A DNA stretch of 36,612 nt from Bacteroides faecichinchillae JCM 17102 (GCF_000614145.1 NZ_BAKK01000040.1:1-36612), one strand, 5' to 3'; shown: positions 17,645-26,988, counted from the stretch's first letter. Notes: a model not told the origin generated them from the letters alone. Program-made: numbers and translations.

Positions 17645-18916
17645 TTATTCTTCAGTATAACGTTCAATAGTCTGAGCTCTGTCCGGCCCTACAGAAACAA
17701 TCTTGATTTGTACACCAAGCTGTTCCTCTAAGAAGCTAAGATAAGCATTAAATTCTTCTGGGAATTCATCCTCACTCTGCATTTTCGTCATATCTGTTTT
17801 CCAACCCGGAAGTTCAGCAAATACAGGCTCTACTCCTTCTGTTATGTCATAGGGGAAATAGTCGATTTCTTCACCATTCAACTTATAAGCAACACAAGCC
17901 TTGATTGTATCAAACGTATCAAGTACATCACTCTTCATCATAATCAATTTAGTTACACCATTGATCATTACCGAATATTTCAATGCTACTAAATCAATCC
18001 AGCCACAACGACGTTTACGACCTGTCACTGCACCAAATTCATGTCCCAATGCACCAATCTTTTCTCCAGTCTCATCAAACAATTCTGTCGGGAAAGGACC
18101 TGCACCTACACGTGTACAATATGCCTTGAAAATGCCATAAACTTCTCCAATACGATTAGGACCGATCCCCAAACCAGTACAAGCACCAGCACAAATAGTG
18201 TTGGAAGAAGTAACGAATGGATAAGAACCAAAATCTACATCCAGCATTGTTCCCTGCGCACCTTCGCAAAGTACACTCTTTCCATCGTTCAACAGATTAT
18301 TGATTTCATGTTCGCTGTCTACAAGATGGAATTGTTTCAGATATTCAATACCTTCCATCCATGCTTTTTCAAGCTCGGTCAAGTCATATTCATAATTCAA
18401 ATCCTTCAGGATTTGCTCATGGCGAGCTTTTGCAGCTGCATATTTATGTTCGAAGTTATGAAGGATATCCCCTACACGAACACCATTACGGCTTACTTTA
18501 TCCGTATAAGTAGGACCAATGCCTTTACCTGTAGTACCTACTTTCTCATCTCCTTTAGCTGCTTCATATGCTGCATCCAGAATACGATGTGTCGGAAGAA
18601 TAAGGTGAGCTTTCTTTGAGATATGCAAGCGTTCTTTCAACGGGTGACCTGATGCTTCAAGAGCTTCGGCTTCGGCTTTGAACAGTGCCGGATCAAGTAC
18701 TACACCATTACCAATAATGTTTACTTTATCACCCTGAAAAATACCGGAAGGGATGGAACGAAGTACATATTTTTGTCCTTCAAACTCAAGTGTATGACCT
18801 GCATTCGGACCACCCTGAAAACGAGCAACCACATCATACTTAGGTGTTAATACATCGACAACTTTTCCTTTACCTTCGTCGCCCCATTGTAATCCTAATA
18901 GAACATCTACTTTCAT
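17645..18916 (-). CDS. purA: Adenylosuccinate synthetase
   Basis: 423 residues, the normal length. It joins IMP and aspartate with GTP to give adenylosuccinate, the first committed step to AMP. The P-loop QWGDEGKGK lies at 10-18, followed by GGPNAGHT, then GTTGKGIGPTY near 126-136, CEGAQGTMLDVDFG, TSSNT and GRKRRCGWID. The C-terminal residues VGPDRAQTI match the family end. It begins inside the stop codon of the upstream fur-type gene (ATGA, four-base overlap), so it is translationally coupled to that regulator and uses its promoter. Confidence 0.97.
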   Translation of the reverse strand: MKVDVLLGLQWGDEGKGKVVDVLTPKYDVVARFQGGPNAGHTLEFEGQKYVLRSIPSGIFQGDKVNIIGNGVVLDPALFKAEAEALEASGHPLKERLHISKKAHLILPTHRILDAAYEAAKGDEKVGTTGKGIGPTYTDKVSRNGVRVGDILHNFEHKYAAAKARHEQILKDLNYEYDLTELEKAWMEGIEYLKQFHLVDSEHEINNLLNDGKSVLCEGAQGTMLDVDFGSYPFVTSSNTICAGACTGLGIGPNRIGEVYGIFKAYCTRVGAGPFPTELFDETGEKIGALGHEFGAVTGRKRRCGWIDLVALKYSVMINGVTKLIMMKSDVLDTFDTIKACVAYKLNGEEIDYFPYDITEGVEPVFAELPGWKTDMTKMQSEDEFPEEFNAYLSFLEEQLGVQIKIVSVGPDRAQTIERYTEE

Positions 18917-19404
18917 TTTTCTTTTTTATTGTTGTTATTTACTTTTTTCCGTTTATTCGCTCTGTCACATTTACTACATAATCCATATATATATAAGGAG
19001 TAATGAGATAGTTGAAATCGGCTTAACTTCGTATTCTCAATAGCGTGCTGCAACTCCTCGTTCTGAAACTCAGTCACTTTACCGCATTGAGTACATATCT
19101 GATGATGATGGGTTTCACGATTATATGATTTTTCATATTGAGAAGAAGTTCCAAATTGATGTTTGATGACCAGACGAGCATTGATTAGCAGAATAATGGT
19201 ATTGTAAAGAGTTGCCCGACTGACCCGAAAGTTTTCCTGGTCCATCATTCGCGAATAGAGCATATCAATATCGAAATGTCCTTCGATGGAGTAAATAGTT
19301 TCGAGTATGGCGTAACGTTCGGGAGTCTTGCGATGCCCGTTTACAGTAAGATATTCGGTGAATATCTGCCGTACCGTATCTTTCACATTTTGAGTTTCCA
19401 TCAT
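18913..19404 (-). CDS. Fur-family metal- or peroxide-sensing transcriptional regulator
   Basis: 163 residues from ATG 19404. An in-frame GTG at 19410 would add two residues; a promoter ending near 19425 leaves little room for it. The winged-helix DNA-binding domain includes RKTPERYAILETIYSIEGHFDIDMLY and the recognition helix region RVSRATLYNTIILLINARLV. The dimerisation domain has HHHQICTQCGKV and, near the end, YGLCSKCDR, a CxxC...CxxC pair likely to bind structural zinc. It ends in a Lys/Asn-rich tail. The family includes iron (Fur), zinc (Zur) and peroxide (PerR) sensors; the sequence alone does not decide which. Placement directly upstream of purA is an unusual pairing, and the two share a promoter. 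Confidence 0.9.
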   Translation of the reverse strand: MMETQNVKDTVRQIFTEYLTVNGHRKTPERYAILETIYSIEGHFDIDMLYSRMMDQENFRVSRATLYNTIILLINARLVIKHQFGTSSQYEKSYNRETHHHQICTQCGKVTEFQNEELQHAIENTKLSRFQLSHYSLYIYGLCSKCDRANKRKKVNNNNKKEK

Positions 19405-19424
19405 CAGCACAAAATTAGCGCGAA

Positions 19425-19454
19425 CAAAGTTAAGCCTTTTTTGCGGAAAGCAAA
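19425..19454 (-). promoter_or_regulatory. Promoter of the fur-purA transcript
   Basis: On the minus strand TTTG (19454-19451), an 18-base spacer and TAACTTTG (19432-19425) fit the Bacteroides consensus well. The start of transcription should fall a few bases before the ATG at 19404, giving a very short leader. No clear Fur-box palindrome is visible. Confidence 0.7.
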
Positions 19455-19511
19455 AGATTTTCTGTGATATTTATATGAAGGATAATTTATGAGTTAAACA
19501 ACAAGGAACTA

Positions 19512-20174
19512 TCACTCACCCAATTCATCTTTCACCATATAATACAACCTCTGCTCTGCTTCAATAGAAGAGTCTGCCATTCCTTCTACCAAACGACACA
19601 CCTGAAAAGCATGCTCTTCATTATGTTGCATATATTTGCGAATGGCTAACATCGCAGCATTTCGTACATGATAACTATCTGAATGAACAGCACATATAGC
19701 CTGATCAAGTAATTCTCCGGCAACTCTTTCCGTCATATCTCCTTTCTTCATCAAAAGACGGGCAACAGTCAAAAAGCCACAAGTTTGTACATATTCCCGT
19801 TCATCGGCTATCCAATGAAATGATTTTGCAGGTGCATACGGTAAATGCTGAAAAAGATTCATGCAGGTTAATTCTGCTATTTCAATATTTTGAATGTCTT
19901 CTACCCAAATATCAGCAATTTCCGGATAAAAGGTATCAATGGGTTGTAACATCGCAGCCAGAATCTTACATTCACGAATATTTTCTTTCCATAATGCTTG
20001 CGCCAAATCATGATTCTTTTCATAGGTACCAGCAATCATTTTGATACGAGGAAGTTCTACTCCAAAATTGAGTTTATACACTAATCCCTTCTCACGCATA
20101 CTTTGAGACACAGCTCCGTTCATAGAGAGACGGAGCTGTGTTTTAATATCTTTCAATTGTTCTTTAATATCCAT
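19512..20174 (-). CDS. DNA alkylation repair protein (AlkD-like HEAT-repeat glycosylase)
   Basis: 220 residues, the family's usual size, almost entirely helical. The N-terminal part (IKTQLRLSMNGAVSQSMREKG) and the following LPRIKMIAGTY, HDLAQALWKENIRECKILAAML and FHWIADEREYVQTCGFL resemble the DNA_alkylation repair family (HEAT-like repeats that wrap damaged DNA and excise positively charged alkylated bases). It starts three bases after the dpp3 stop, so the two are one transcript. The specific catalytic residues of B. cereus AlkD were not verified here. Confidence 0.75.
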   Translation of the reverse strand: MDIKEQLKDIKTQLRLSMNGAVSQSMREKGLVYKLNFGVELPRIKMIAGTYEKNHDLAQALWKENIRECKILAAMLQPIDTFYPEIADIWVEDIQNIEIAELTCMNLFQHLPYAPAKSFHWIADEREYVQTCGFLTVARLLMKKGDMTERVAGELLDQAICAVHSDSYHVRNAAMLAIRKYMQHNEEHAFQVCRLVEGMADSSIEAEQRLYYMVKDELGE

Positions 20175-20177
20175 TTT

Positions 20178-22223
20178 CTAATTATTTATCGAAGGCAGCG
20201 AAGAATAGTCCTTACTATAACGCAACATTTGTTCCACATAACCTTCGTCATAAGATACGGTAACATTTGTAATATTACCATTTTCATCTGTCACCAATTC
20301 ATATTTCGGATTCACAAATCCTTTATAAGGAGCAAGATTCAGTTTCTTATAACGTTCTAATACTTCCGCATGAAGAACCGGATCTATTTTTACTGCATAA
20401 TTCTCCACCAAATTACGAGCTCCTTCAAAATCACCGGTAGACTTGATACGCTGTATTTCTGCCAACAATTTACCAAACAATTCGCGTACTTTCTGATAAT
20501 CATTGATCACAACATAAGTTTTTCCGTCTTTCTTCACCATTTCCACAGCTTTATCAGCCGCTCCGTTTTCATATACCCAACGAGCAATCAACTGGCGATT
20601 ACGCATATGAGCCTCTTCAATATTATTACCTGGTTCGATACGCACTAACTGTGTCATCAAACCATTCATCAAATATTTGTAATATTCAGCTTTATAAGCA
20701 TCTGCATCCGGCACAAGCCTCAACTCTACCAGTTTCGGATCAGCAACATAATACAAACCAAACAAATCAGCACGAGCTTCTTCAATGGTAGAGCCATATG
20801 CTTTCAGAGCATCTGGATCTACTCCCGGAAGCAACTTACCGGAACCATGTCCCAAACATTCATGTAAGTCAGTATGTAGTTCATCAGTCAGATCGCCATA
20901 TTTATCTATCGACTGAACTTCCGCATCACTGTAAGCAAATTCTTCATTGAAACCATTACCATGAGCTGCTTTGTTATAAGCATCAGTAATGTTTCCAATA
21001 GTTACTGATTTCGAACCATGATGAGCACGAATCCAGTTGGCATTCGGAAGATTGATACCAATAGCTGTAGATGGATACAAATCACCAGCAAGTATCGCAG
21101 CAGTAATTACTTTCGCCGATATACCTTTTACTTTATCTTTTTTGAAAGACTTATCTACCGGAGAATGATCTTCAAACCATTGGGCATTACTACTTATAGT
21201 TTCCGTACGATGTGTAGCTTCCAAATCCTTAAAGTTCACTAAAGACTCCCAGCTAGCTTTCATACCTAAAGGATCACCGTAACTCTCAGTGAAACCATTC
21301 ACAAAATCAATTCGTGAATCCAAGTCTTTCACCCAAAGAATAGCATATTCATCAAAGTCCTCCAAACTACCTGTTTCATAGAATTGAATTAGCTTACTAA
21401 TTACAACTTTCTGAGCATCATTTTCAGCAATAGCTTCCGCTTTCTTCAGCCAAAAGACAATTTTCTCAATCGCTTGCGTATAGAGTCCACCTACTTTCCA
21501 TACCTTTTCTTGAATCTTTCCATCCTCTTTAATCAACCGACTATTCAAACCATAAGAAACCGGTGTTTCATTTTTCGGATCTTTCAAAGCATTATAAAAA
21601 TCTTCTGCTTCTTTCTGTGTTACACCATCGTAATAGTTACATGCGGAAGTAAGTACCAAGTCTTCTCCGTCAGCCTGATTCACCCGCTTTGGCATTATAG
21701 TTGGATCAAAAATGACAGGAAATAATTCGTTGCAAAGCTGTTCGACAGTTTGTCCTTCTTCCAACGGGAGCAAAGAAGAGTCAATACTAAGCACAGCTTG
21801 TTTTATAAACTCCTTTGAAAAGTTTGGTACAAATTTTTCCATCCCATAATGATGATGAATACCATTAGAGAACCATACTCGTTTGAGATACACTTCCATA
21901 TTTTTGAAATCAGAAGTTTCTTTATCACCTTGATAGTTCATATACACAGCTTCAAGCATCCGACGAATTCTCAGGTTATACTTCCCGTTCTGGTCAAACA
22001 GAATATCCCGTCCTTCCAAAGCAGCTTGTGTCAAATAATAAATCAACTCTTTTTGTTTCAGTGACAAGTCCTCAAATCCGGAAACCTTGTACCGCAATAT
22101 CTGTAAATCTGCAAATTGTTCCACTGTATAATCAAATTTATCTGTTTTAGCAGTTGTTATTTTAGTTCCTCCACAAGACACTAAAAGTGTCGAGGCTATG
22201 GCTATTGATATAAAATGTTTCAT
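20178..22223 (-). CDS. Dipeptidyl-peptidase III (M49 family metallopeptidase), probable lipoprotein
   Basis: 681 residues. Removes dipeptides from the N-terminus of oligopeptides. The signal peptide ends in a lipobox (LLVSCGG, Cys17), so the enzyme is likely lipid-anchored facing the periplasm or surface. The zinc motif is the M49 hexapeptide form HECLGH, followed downstream by EEARADLFGLYYV, which supplies the third ligand Glu. Bacteroides enzymes of this family with a HECLGH motif are known and characterised. It is followed three bases later by the alkylation-repair gene, an odd functional pairing. It is preceded by the terminator of the AraC-type gene, so it must have its own promoter, but I do not see a consensus one in the short gap. 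Confidence 0.93.
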   Translation of the reverse strand: MKHFISIAIASTLLVSCGGTKITTAKTDKFDYTVEQFADLQILRYKVSGFEDLSLKQKELIYYLTQAALEGRDILFDQNGKYNLRIRRMLEAVYMNYQGDKETSDFKNMEVYLKRVWFSNGIHHHYGMEKFVPNFSKEFIKQAVLSIDSSLLPLEEGQTVEQLCNELFPVIFDPTIMPKRVNQADGEDLVLTSACNYYDGVTQKEAEDFYNALKDPKNETPVSYGLNSRLIKEDGKIQEKVWKVGGLYTQAIEKIVFWLKKAEAIAENDAQKVVISKLIQFYETGSLEDFDEYAILWVKDLDSRIDFVNGFTESYGDPLGMKASWESLVNFKDLEATHRTETISSNAQWFEDHSPVDKSFKKDKVKGISAKVITAAILAGDLYPSTAIGINLPNANWIRAHHGSKSVTIGNITDAYNKAAHGNGFNEEFAYSDAEVQSIDKYGDLTDELHTDLHECLGHGSGKLLPGVDPDALKAYGSTIEEARADLFGLYYVADPKLVELRLVPDADAYKAEYYKYLMNGLMTQLVRIEPGNNIEEAHMRNRQLIARWVYENGAADKAVEMVKKDGKTYVVINDYQKVRELFGKLLAEIQRIKSTGDFEGARNLVENYAVKIDPVLHAEVLERYKKLNLAPYKGFVNPKYELVTDENGNITNVTVSYDEGYVEQMLRYSKDYSSLPSINN

Positions 22224-22249
22224 AATAACTAGTATTGATCAATGTAAAA

Positions 22250-22298
22250 AGAGAAAAAGGAATTATCCCTAAACTCTCATTCAGGGGTAATTCCTTTT
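22250..22298 (-). terminator. Intrinsic terminator after the AraC-type regulator gene
   Basis: AAAAAGGAATTATCCCT (22254-22270) and AGGGGTAATTCCTTTT (22283-22298) form a long stem of about 15 pairs with one mismatch. On the minus strand it is followed by a U-rich run. It lies about 20 bases beyond the stop at 22320. Confidence 0.85.
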
Positions 22299-22319
22299 AT
22301 TCAGTTTCGGAATACACAA

Positions 22320-22784
22320 TTACTTTTTGCTATCTGTATGCCTCTTGCGATATCCGTTAGGAGTTTCACCTACATTCTTATAAAATGCAGCATAAAAAGA
22401 TTGACGATTTGCAAAGCCAACCATTGCACTGATTTCCTCTACATTCTTGTCAGCATAACGTTTGTCAGTCAATAAGTGCAATGCATCTTTTACTCTGTAC
22501 TCATTCAACAAACAAGAATAGTTCATGCCAAAACGAGAATTTACCACTGCAGAAAGATAGCGTGTATTTGTTTTAAGCTCTTTAGCTAGATCTTTTGCAG
22601 AGTAGTCAGGGTCTTTATACTTCTTCTGAACAACTACAATATTCAGAATCTTATCATACAACTCATCTGCTAATTCCGGTCTAATCAAAGATCTATACGC
22701 AGCTTTCTTTTCTTTCTTTTCCCTTAAATTATAAGGGCGTTTTTTAGGAGTTTCCTCCGTTGCTTTTTTTTCTAAATCACTCAT
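22320..22784 (-). CDS. AraC-type helix-turn-helix transcriptional regulator, DNA-binding domain only
   Basis: 154 residues. The C-terminal two thirds are an AraC/XylS double helix-turn-helix: YSAKDLAKELKTNTRYLSAVV (first HTH), YRVKDALHLL as linker, then VEEISAMVGFANRQSFYAAF and KNVGETPNGYRKRH (second HTH and the family signature). The N-terminal part is a short, very Lys-rich, probably disordered stretch (TPKKRPYNLREKKEKKAAYR) with no effector-binding domain. The ligand, if any, and the target genes are unknown. It is a single-gene unit ending in a strong terminator. Confidence 0.88.
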   Translation of the reverse strand: MSDLEKKATEETPKKRPYNLREKKEKKAAYRSLIRPELADELYDKILNIVVVQKKYKDPDYSAKDLAKELKTNTRYLSAVVNSRFGMNYSCLLNEYRVKDALHLLTDKRYADKNVEEISAMVGFANRQSFYAAFYKNVGETPNGYRKRHTDSKK

Positions 22785-23020
22785 CGAATTAACTGGTTAG
22801 GGGTTTGTTCATTAATTAATATTGCCCATTCGCAACATTGTATGTTACAAATGTCTTACTTTTTTTTTTAATACACAATTATTTTGTGCATTTTTTTTTC
22901 TACTTAAACAATCAAAAAGCTTGAAATAGTGTAAATATGACAAAATAATAAGAAACTTTAACTTCGGGAATTTATTCTTGAACAGAAATCGAGACATGAT
23001 AAAGTATACTAAAGAAAATG

Positions 23021-23028
23021 TATCTTTG
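23021..23028 (+). promoter_or_regulatory. Promoter -7 element for recQ
   Basis: TATCTTTG matches TAnnTTTG exactly and lies 24 bases before ATG 23053. It rules out the longer recQ reading from 22978, since that start would lie upstream of the promoter. No TTTG is found at -33. Confidence 0.55.
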
Positions 23029-23052
23029 CAACAAAGTTTAATAAATTCATTG

Positions 23053-24864
23053 ATGAAAGATACATTAAAAACATATTTCGGATACGACAATTTCCGTCCT
23101 TTACAAGAAGAAATCATCCGCCACATTCTAAACAAAAAGGATGCTTTAGTACTAATGCCTACCGGTGGAGGAAAATCCATTTGTTATCAGTTACCTGCCT
23201 TACTCAGCGAAGGCACTGCTATAGTAGTCTCACCACTCATCTCATTGATGAAAGATCAGGTAGAAGCATTACAATCTAACGGGATTGCAGCCGGAGCCCT
23301 GAATAGTAATAATGACGAAACAGAAAATGCTAACCTGCGTCGTGCTTGTATTGATGGACGATTGAAACTACTTTATATTTCTCCGGAGAAACTGGTAACA
23401 GAAAAAGACTATCTGTTACGGGACATGAACATCTCTTTATTTGCCATTGACGAAGCACACTGTATTTCACAATGGGGACATGACTTTCGACCAGAATATA
23501 CACAAATGGGAATAATTCATCAGCAATTCCCTCAAATTCCAATCATTGCATTAACGGCAACAGCTGATAAAATTACGCGGGAAGACATTGCTCGCCAACT
23601 TCATCTCAAAAATCCACGCACTTTCATTTCATCTTTCGACCGACCCAACATCAGCCTAACGGTAAAACGTGGTTTTCAGGCAAAAGAGAAAAACAAAGCG
23701 ATCCTTGAATTTATAAACCGTCACAGTGGAGAGAGTGGAATTATTTATTGCATGAGTCGTAGTAAAACAGAAACTATTGCTCAGATGATACAGAAACAAG
23801 GGATCCGTTGTGGTGTTTATCATGCAGGATTATCTCCACAACAACGAGATAAAACCCAAGATGATTTCATCAACGACCGTATTCAAATAGTATGTGCCAC
23901 GATAGCCTTTGGTATGGGAATTGACAAATCCAATGTCCGTTGGGTCATTCACAATAATCTTCCTAAAAGCATTGAAAGTTTTTACCAAGAGATAGGCCGT
24001 GCGGGACGTGATGGTTTACCAAGTGATACTATACTATTTTATTCAATAGGAGACTTAATCCTGCTCACTAAATTTGCAACCGAAAGTAATCAACAAACTA
24101 TTAATCTGGAAAAACTTCAGCGAATGCAACAATATGCCGAAGCAGACATTTGCCGAAGAAGAATTCTACTAAATTATTTCGGAGAAACGACAACTAAAGA
24201 TTGTGGGAACTGTGATGTTTGTAAAAATCCCCCTGAAAGATTCGATGGTACAATCATCGTCCAAAAAGCATTAAGTGCTATTATTCGTACCGATCAACAA
24301 ATTGGAACTGGATTACTGATTGACATTCTTCGTGGCAACTATTCTACTGAGGTTACCGGAAAAGGTTACCAAGAACTAAAAACATTTGGTGCCGGAAGAG
24401 ACATTCCAGTACGCAATTGGCAAGACTATCTCTTACAAATGCTGCAATTAGGTTACTTTGAGATCGCCTACAACGAAAACAATCACTTAAAAATTACCTC
24501 AAGTGGTACCGACATACTCTTTGGCAGAGCCAAAGCTACCTTAACAGTCATCCATCGAGAAGAATCTGCAATCAAAGGAAAAAAGAAAAAAGTTATAATC
24601 TCCAAAGAATTCTCCTTCGGACTACCAGGCACAGAGAATGAAGATCTTTTCGAAGCACTTCGTGGCTTACGAAAACAATTGGCAGATCAAGAAGCACTTC
24701 CTGCTTACATTGTATTATCGGATAAAGTGCTCCACCTCCTCAGTATTTCTCGCCCCACTACTATTGAAGAGTTTGGAGCTATCAGTGGTATTGGAGAATA
24801 TAAAAAGAAAAAATATGGGAAAGATTTCATAACCCTAATCAAGCAATTCGTAGACAATACCTAA
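23053..24864 (+). CDS. recQ: ATP-dependent DNA helicase RecQ
   Basis: 603 residues from ATG 23053 (MKDTLKTYFGYDNFRPLQ), the normal RecQ start and length. A 3'-5' DNA helicase acting in recombination and replication-fork repair. In order: motif 0 FGYDNFRPLQ, Walker A MPTGGGKS (35-42), DEAH box with the aromatic-rich loop (IDEAHCISQWGHDFRPEY from about 132), SFDRPNI, GMGIDKSNVRWVIH and QEIGRAGRDG. The zinc-binding module follows (CRRRILLNYFGE, then CGNCDVC), then the winged-helix RQC domain. A single C-terminal HRDC domain completes it (LPAYIVLSDKVLHLL to GIGEYKKKKYG). All parts are intact. Confidence 0.97.
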   Translation: MKDTLKTYFGYDNFRPLQEEIIRHILNKKDALVLMPTGGGKSICYQLPALLSEGTAIVVSPLISLMKDQVEALQSNGIAAGALNSNNDETENANLRRACIDGRLKLLYISPEKLVTEKDYLLRDMNISLFAIDEAHCISQWGHDFRPEYTQMGIIHQQFPQIPIIALTATADKITREDIARQLHLKNPRTFISSFDRPNISLTVKRGFQAKEKNKAILEFINRHSGESGIIYCMSRSKTETIAQMIQKQGIRCGVYHAGLSPQQRDKTQDDFINDRIQIVCATIAFGMGIDKSNVRWVIHNNLPKSIESFYQEIGRAGRDGLPSDTILFYSIGDLILLTKFATESNQQTINLEKLQRMQQYAEADICRRRILLNYFGETTTKDCGNCDVCKNPPERFDGTIIVQKALSAIIRTDQQIGTGLLIDILRGNYSTEVTGKGYQELKTFGAGRDIPVRNWQDYLLQMLQLGYFEIAYNENNHLKITSSGTDILFGRAKATLTVIHREESAIKGKKKKVIISKEFSFGLPGTENEDLFEALRGLRKQLADQEALPAYIVLSDKVLHLLSISRPTTIEEFGAISGIGEYKKKKYGKDFITLIKQFVDNT

Positions 24865-25044
24865 TTGTTACATCAAATGTCCTCCTCACAAAATAAACTG
24901 GTTACATACATCCGTACCTATTTTCTTCTTTGCCAAATAATCCTAGCGCGAAATCTCAGAAAGATAGACTGTTTAAGTAGTATGAGTTTCTACTCTTCGA
25001 CACAGTAAAAAAGTTAGTAGGAGAATCAAGAAAATAAAAGAAGA

Positions 25045-25920
25045 TTATCGGCACTGCTGTAACTGCTCATGCAAATCCGACCGAGGTACTCCAAATGAAA
25101 TCGCCTTTTCAAAATTAGACTTCGCCAATGATTTCTTTTTCTGAACCAGATAAATACTACCACGCAGTAAATAAGCATCTGCTGAAGACGCATCTAACCG
25201 TATAGCTTCATCCAAATCCACCAACGCTAAATCATCATGCCCCATCTCATGTTCCACATCAGCACGAGCAATATATAAGGTAGCGTCATTAGGTGCCTCT
25301 ACAATCATTTTATTCAAAATATCAAGTGCCTCTTTGAACTTGCCTTCTTTCTGCTCCAAAGTCGCCAAACCAAGTCGCCCACTATAACTCAAAGGATCAA
25401 GCTCCATCAAACGATTATAATCTAGTCTGGCAGCAGGATAATCCCGACGAAGCACATAAATATAAGCCCGCATCAATAGCGCTTCCTTATTCTTTTTATC
25501 TTCATCAAGTACTTGACAATAATCAGTATAAGCACGATCAGTTTTACCCATCTCTAAATAAATCGCAGCACGATCCAACAAAATAGGTACTGATAACGGG
25601 GCAAAATTCAAAGCAAATGTATAAGATTCAAGTGCCTTGTCAAATTCCCCCAAACGGCGTTGTACTAATCCCAGATTAGAAAAAAGCATTGCATTCTTTT
25701 CATTCTTCGGATCCAGTTTTAAAGCCTGCACTAATAAGTCTTTCGCCTGATGAAGACTATCTTTTTCTATGTATTCTATTGCCCTCTCCGACAACTGCTG
25801 ATAAGTTTGTGCATGTAAAGTAAACGGAAACAAAAAAAGTAATAAAAGGATAACCCCTTTCAAAAAGAATGAAAATGCAGTTACCTTCATCTTATCCTTA
25901 CTCAAAATATTTTTCATCAA
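25045..25920 (-). CDS. Secreted or periplasmic tetratricopeptide-repeat protein
   Basis: 291 residues; an in-frame ATG eleven codons in (25890) gives a more compact signal peptide (KVTAFSFF, hydrophobic core, TLHAQ). The mature part is a stack of about seven TPR units; examples begin AIEYIEKDSLHQAKDLLVQAL, AMLFSNLGLVQRRLGEFDKAL and AYLLRGSIYLVQKKKSLAKS. TPR proteins act as protein-binding scaffolds; no enzymatic domain is present. It follows cysK on the same strand after 62 bases, so the two may be cotranscribed. No specific role can be given. Confidence 0.85.
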   Translation of the reverse strand: MMKNILSKDKMKVTAFSFFLKGVILLLLFLFPFTLHAQTYQQLSERAIEYIEKDSLHQAKDLLVQALKLDPKNEKNAMLFSNLGLVQRRLGEFDKALESYTFALNFAPLSVPILLDRAAIYLEMGKTDRAYTDYCQVLDEDKKNKEALLMRAYIYVLRRDYPAARLDYNRLMELDPLSYSGRLGLATLEQKEGKFKEALDILNKMIVEAPNDATLYIARADVEHEMGHDDLALVDLDEAIRLDASSADAYLLRGSIYLVQKKKSLAKSNFEKAISFGVPRSDLHEQLQQCR

Positions 25921-25982
25921 TTAATCATATTAATTAAAACACGCTCTCCTCATATATCAAAAGAAGAGACAAAACACGATCA

Positions 25983-26933
25983 CTACAACGGATACACGTC
26001 AAATGCAAACAACTCAGTTGAAAGATAACGCTCTCCCGTATCAGGTAACAATACTACGATTTTTTTGTTCTTGAATTCCGGACGTATCGCCAATTGACGA
26101 GCAGCATAAACTGCCGCTCCTGAAGAAATTCCCGCTAGCACCCCTTCAGTAGCAGCCAATTCTCGACCTGCACGAATCGCTTCATCGTCTGGTACCCCTA
26201 TAACTTCATCAACAATAGAAGCGTCATAAAGCTTCGGGATAAAATTTGCACCGATTCCCTGAATTCGATGTGGTTCTGCTTGACCACCAACTAAAACTGG
26301 AGATGACGCAGGTTCTACTGCAACAATATAAATATCCGGGTTATGTTTTTTTAAGGCACGAGCAACTCCACACACAGTGCCTCCTGTACCAACTCCTGCA
26401 ACAAATGCTGCCACTTCACCATCCGTATCCCGCCAAATTTCTTCACCGGTAGTCTTTTCATGGACAGTCGCATTAGAAGGGTTCTCAAATTGTTGCAGAA
26501 TTACCGAATCAGGAATACTATCACACAATTCCTGAGCTTTAGCAATAGAAGCAGCCATTCCCCCCAAACCATCCGTTAAGACAATCTGCGCCCCTAATGC
26601 TTTTAACAAATTCCGACGTTCGAGACTCATTGTCTCAGGCATAGTTAATATCAAATGGTAACCTTTAATAGTAGCTACCATTGCCAAACCTACTCCTGTA
26701 TTTCCGCTTGTCGGTTCAATAATAGTCGCACCAGGTTTTAATATTCCACACGCCTCTGCATCCTCGATCATAGACAAAGCCACCCTGTCTTTCACACTTC
26801 CAGCCGGATTGAAAGCTTCCAACTTAGCAATTAAATTCTGTTTCAGATCATGCTTCCGGCTATAACCTGAAAGCTCCATCAAGGGAGTATTTCCCACTAA
26901 ATCTGTCAATTTCTTCGCAATTTTTGGCATCAT
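25983..26933 (-). CDS. cysK: Cysteine synthase A (O-acetylserine sulfhydrylase)
   Basis: 316 residues, the normal length. A PLP enzyme that makes cysteine from O-acetylserine and sulfide. The PLP lysine is K48 in NPAGSVKDR. The substrate loop is PTSGNTGVGLAMVA, the phosphate-binding loop is GVGTGGTVCGVA, and the C-terminal part holds GISSGAA and LPDTGERYLST. It faces the sulfatase-fold gene divergently, with overlapping promoters between them. A second in-frame ATG directly follows the first. Confidence 0.96.
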   Translation of the reverse strand: MMPKIAKKLTDLVGNTPLMELSGYSRKHDLKQNLIAKLEAFNPAGSVKDRVALSMIEDAEACGILKPGATIIEPTSGNTGVGLAMVATIKGYHLILTMPETMSLERRNLLKALGAQIVLTDGLGGMAASIAKAQELCDSIPDSVILQQFENPSNATVHEKTTGEEIWRDTDGEVAAFVAGVGTGGTVCGVARALKKHNPDIYIVAVEPASSPVLVGGQAEPHRIQGIGANFIPKLYDASIVDEVIGVPDDEAIRAGRELAATEGVLAGISSGAAVYAARQLAIRPEFKNKKIVVLLPDTGERYLSTELFAFDVYPL

Positions 26934-26959
26934 TCACCTCGTTTTATTCGGTTGATGTG

Positions 26960-26967
26960 CAAAGATA
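26960..26967 (-). promoter_or_regulatory. Promoter -7 element for cysK
   Basis: On the minus strand TATCTTTG, an exact TAnnTTTG match, 26 bases before the cysK ATG. It lies within 15 bases of a second -7 box on the other strand. Confidence 0.55.
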
Positions 26968-26980
26968 CAGAAAAGAATTG

Positions 26981-26988
26981 TACCTTTG
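26981..26988 (+). promoter_or_regulatory. Promoter -7 element for the sulfatase-fold gene
   Basis: TACCTTTG, an exact TAnnTTTG match, 30 bases before ATG 27019. Together with the opposing box at 26960-26967 it makes a compact divergent promoter. Confidence 0.55.

Noticed and set aside
18041..18619. A 192-codon open frame antisense to purA
   Set aside because: It lies wholly opposite a highly conserved gene and its composition is that of a shadow frame.
22845..23180. Minus-strand open frame across the recQ start
   Set aside because: It covers the recQ promoter and Walker A region in antisense and has no support of its own.
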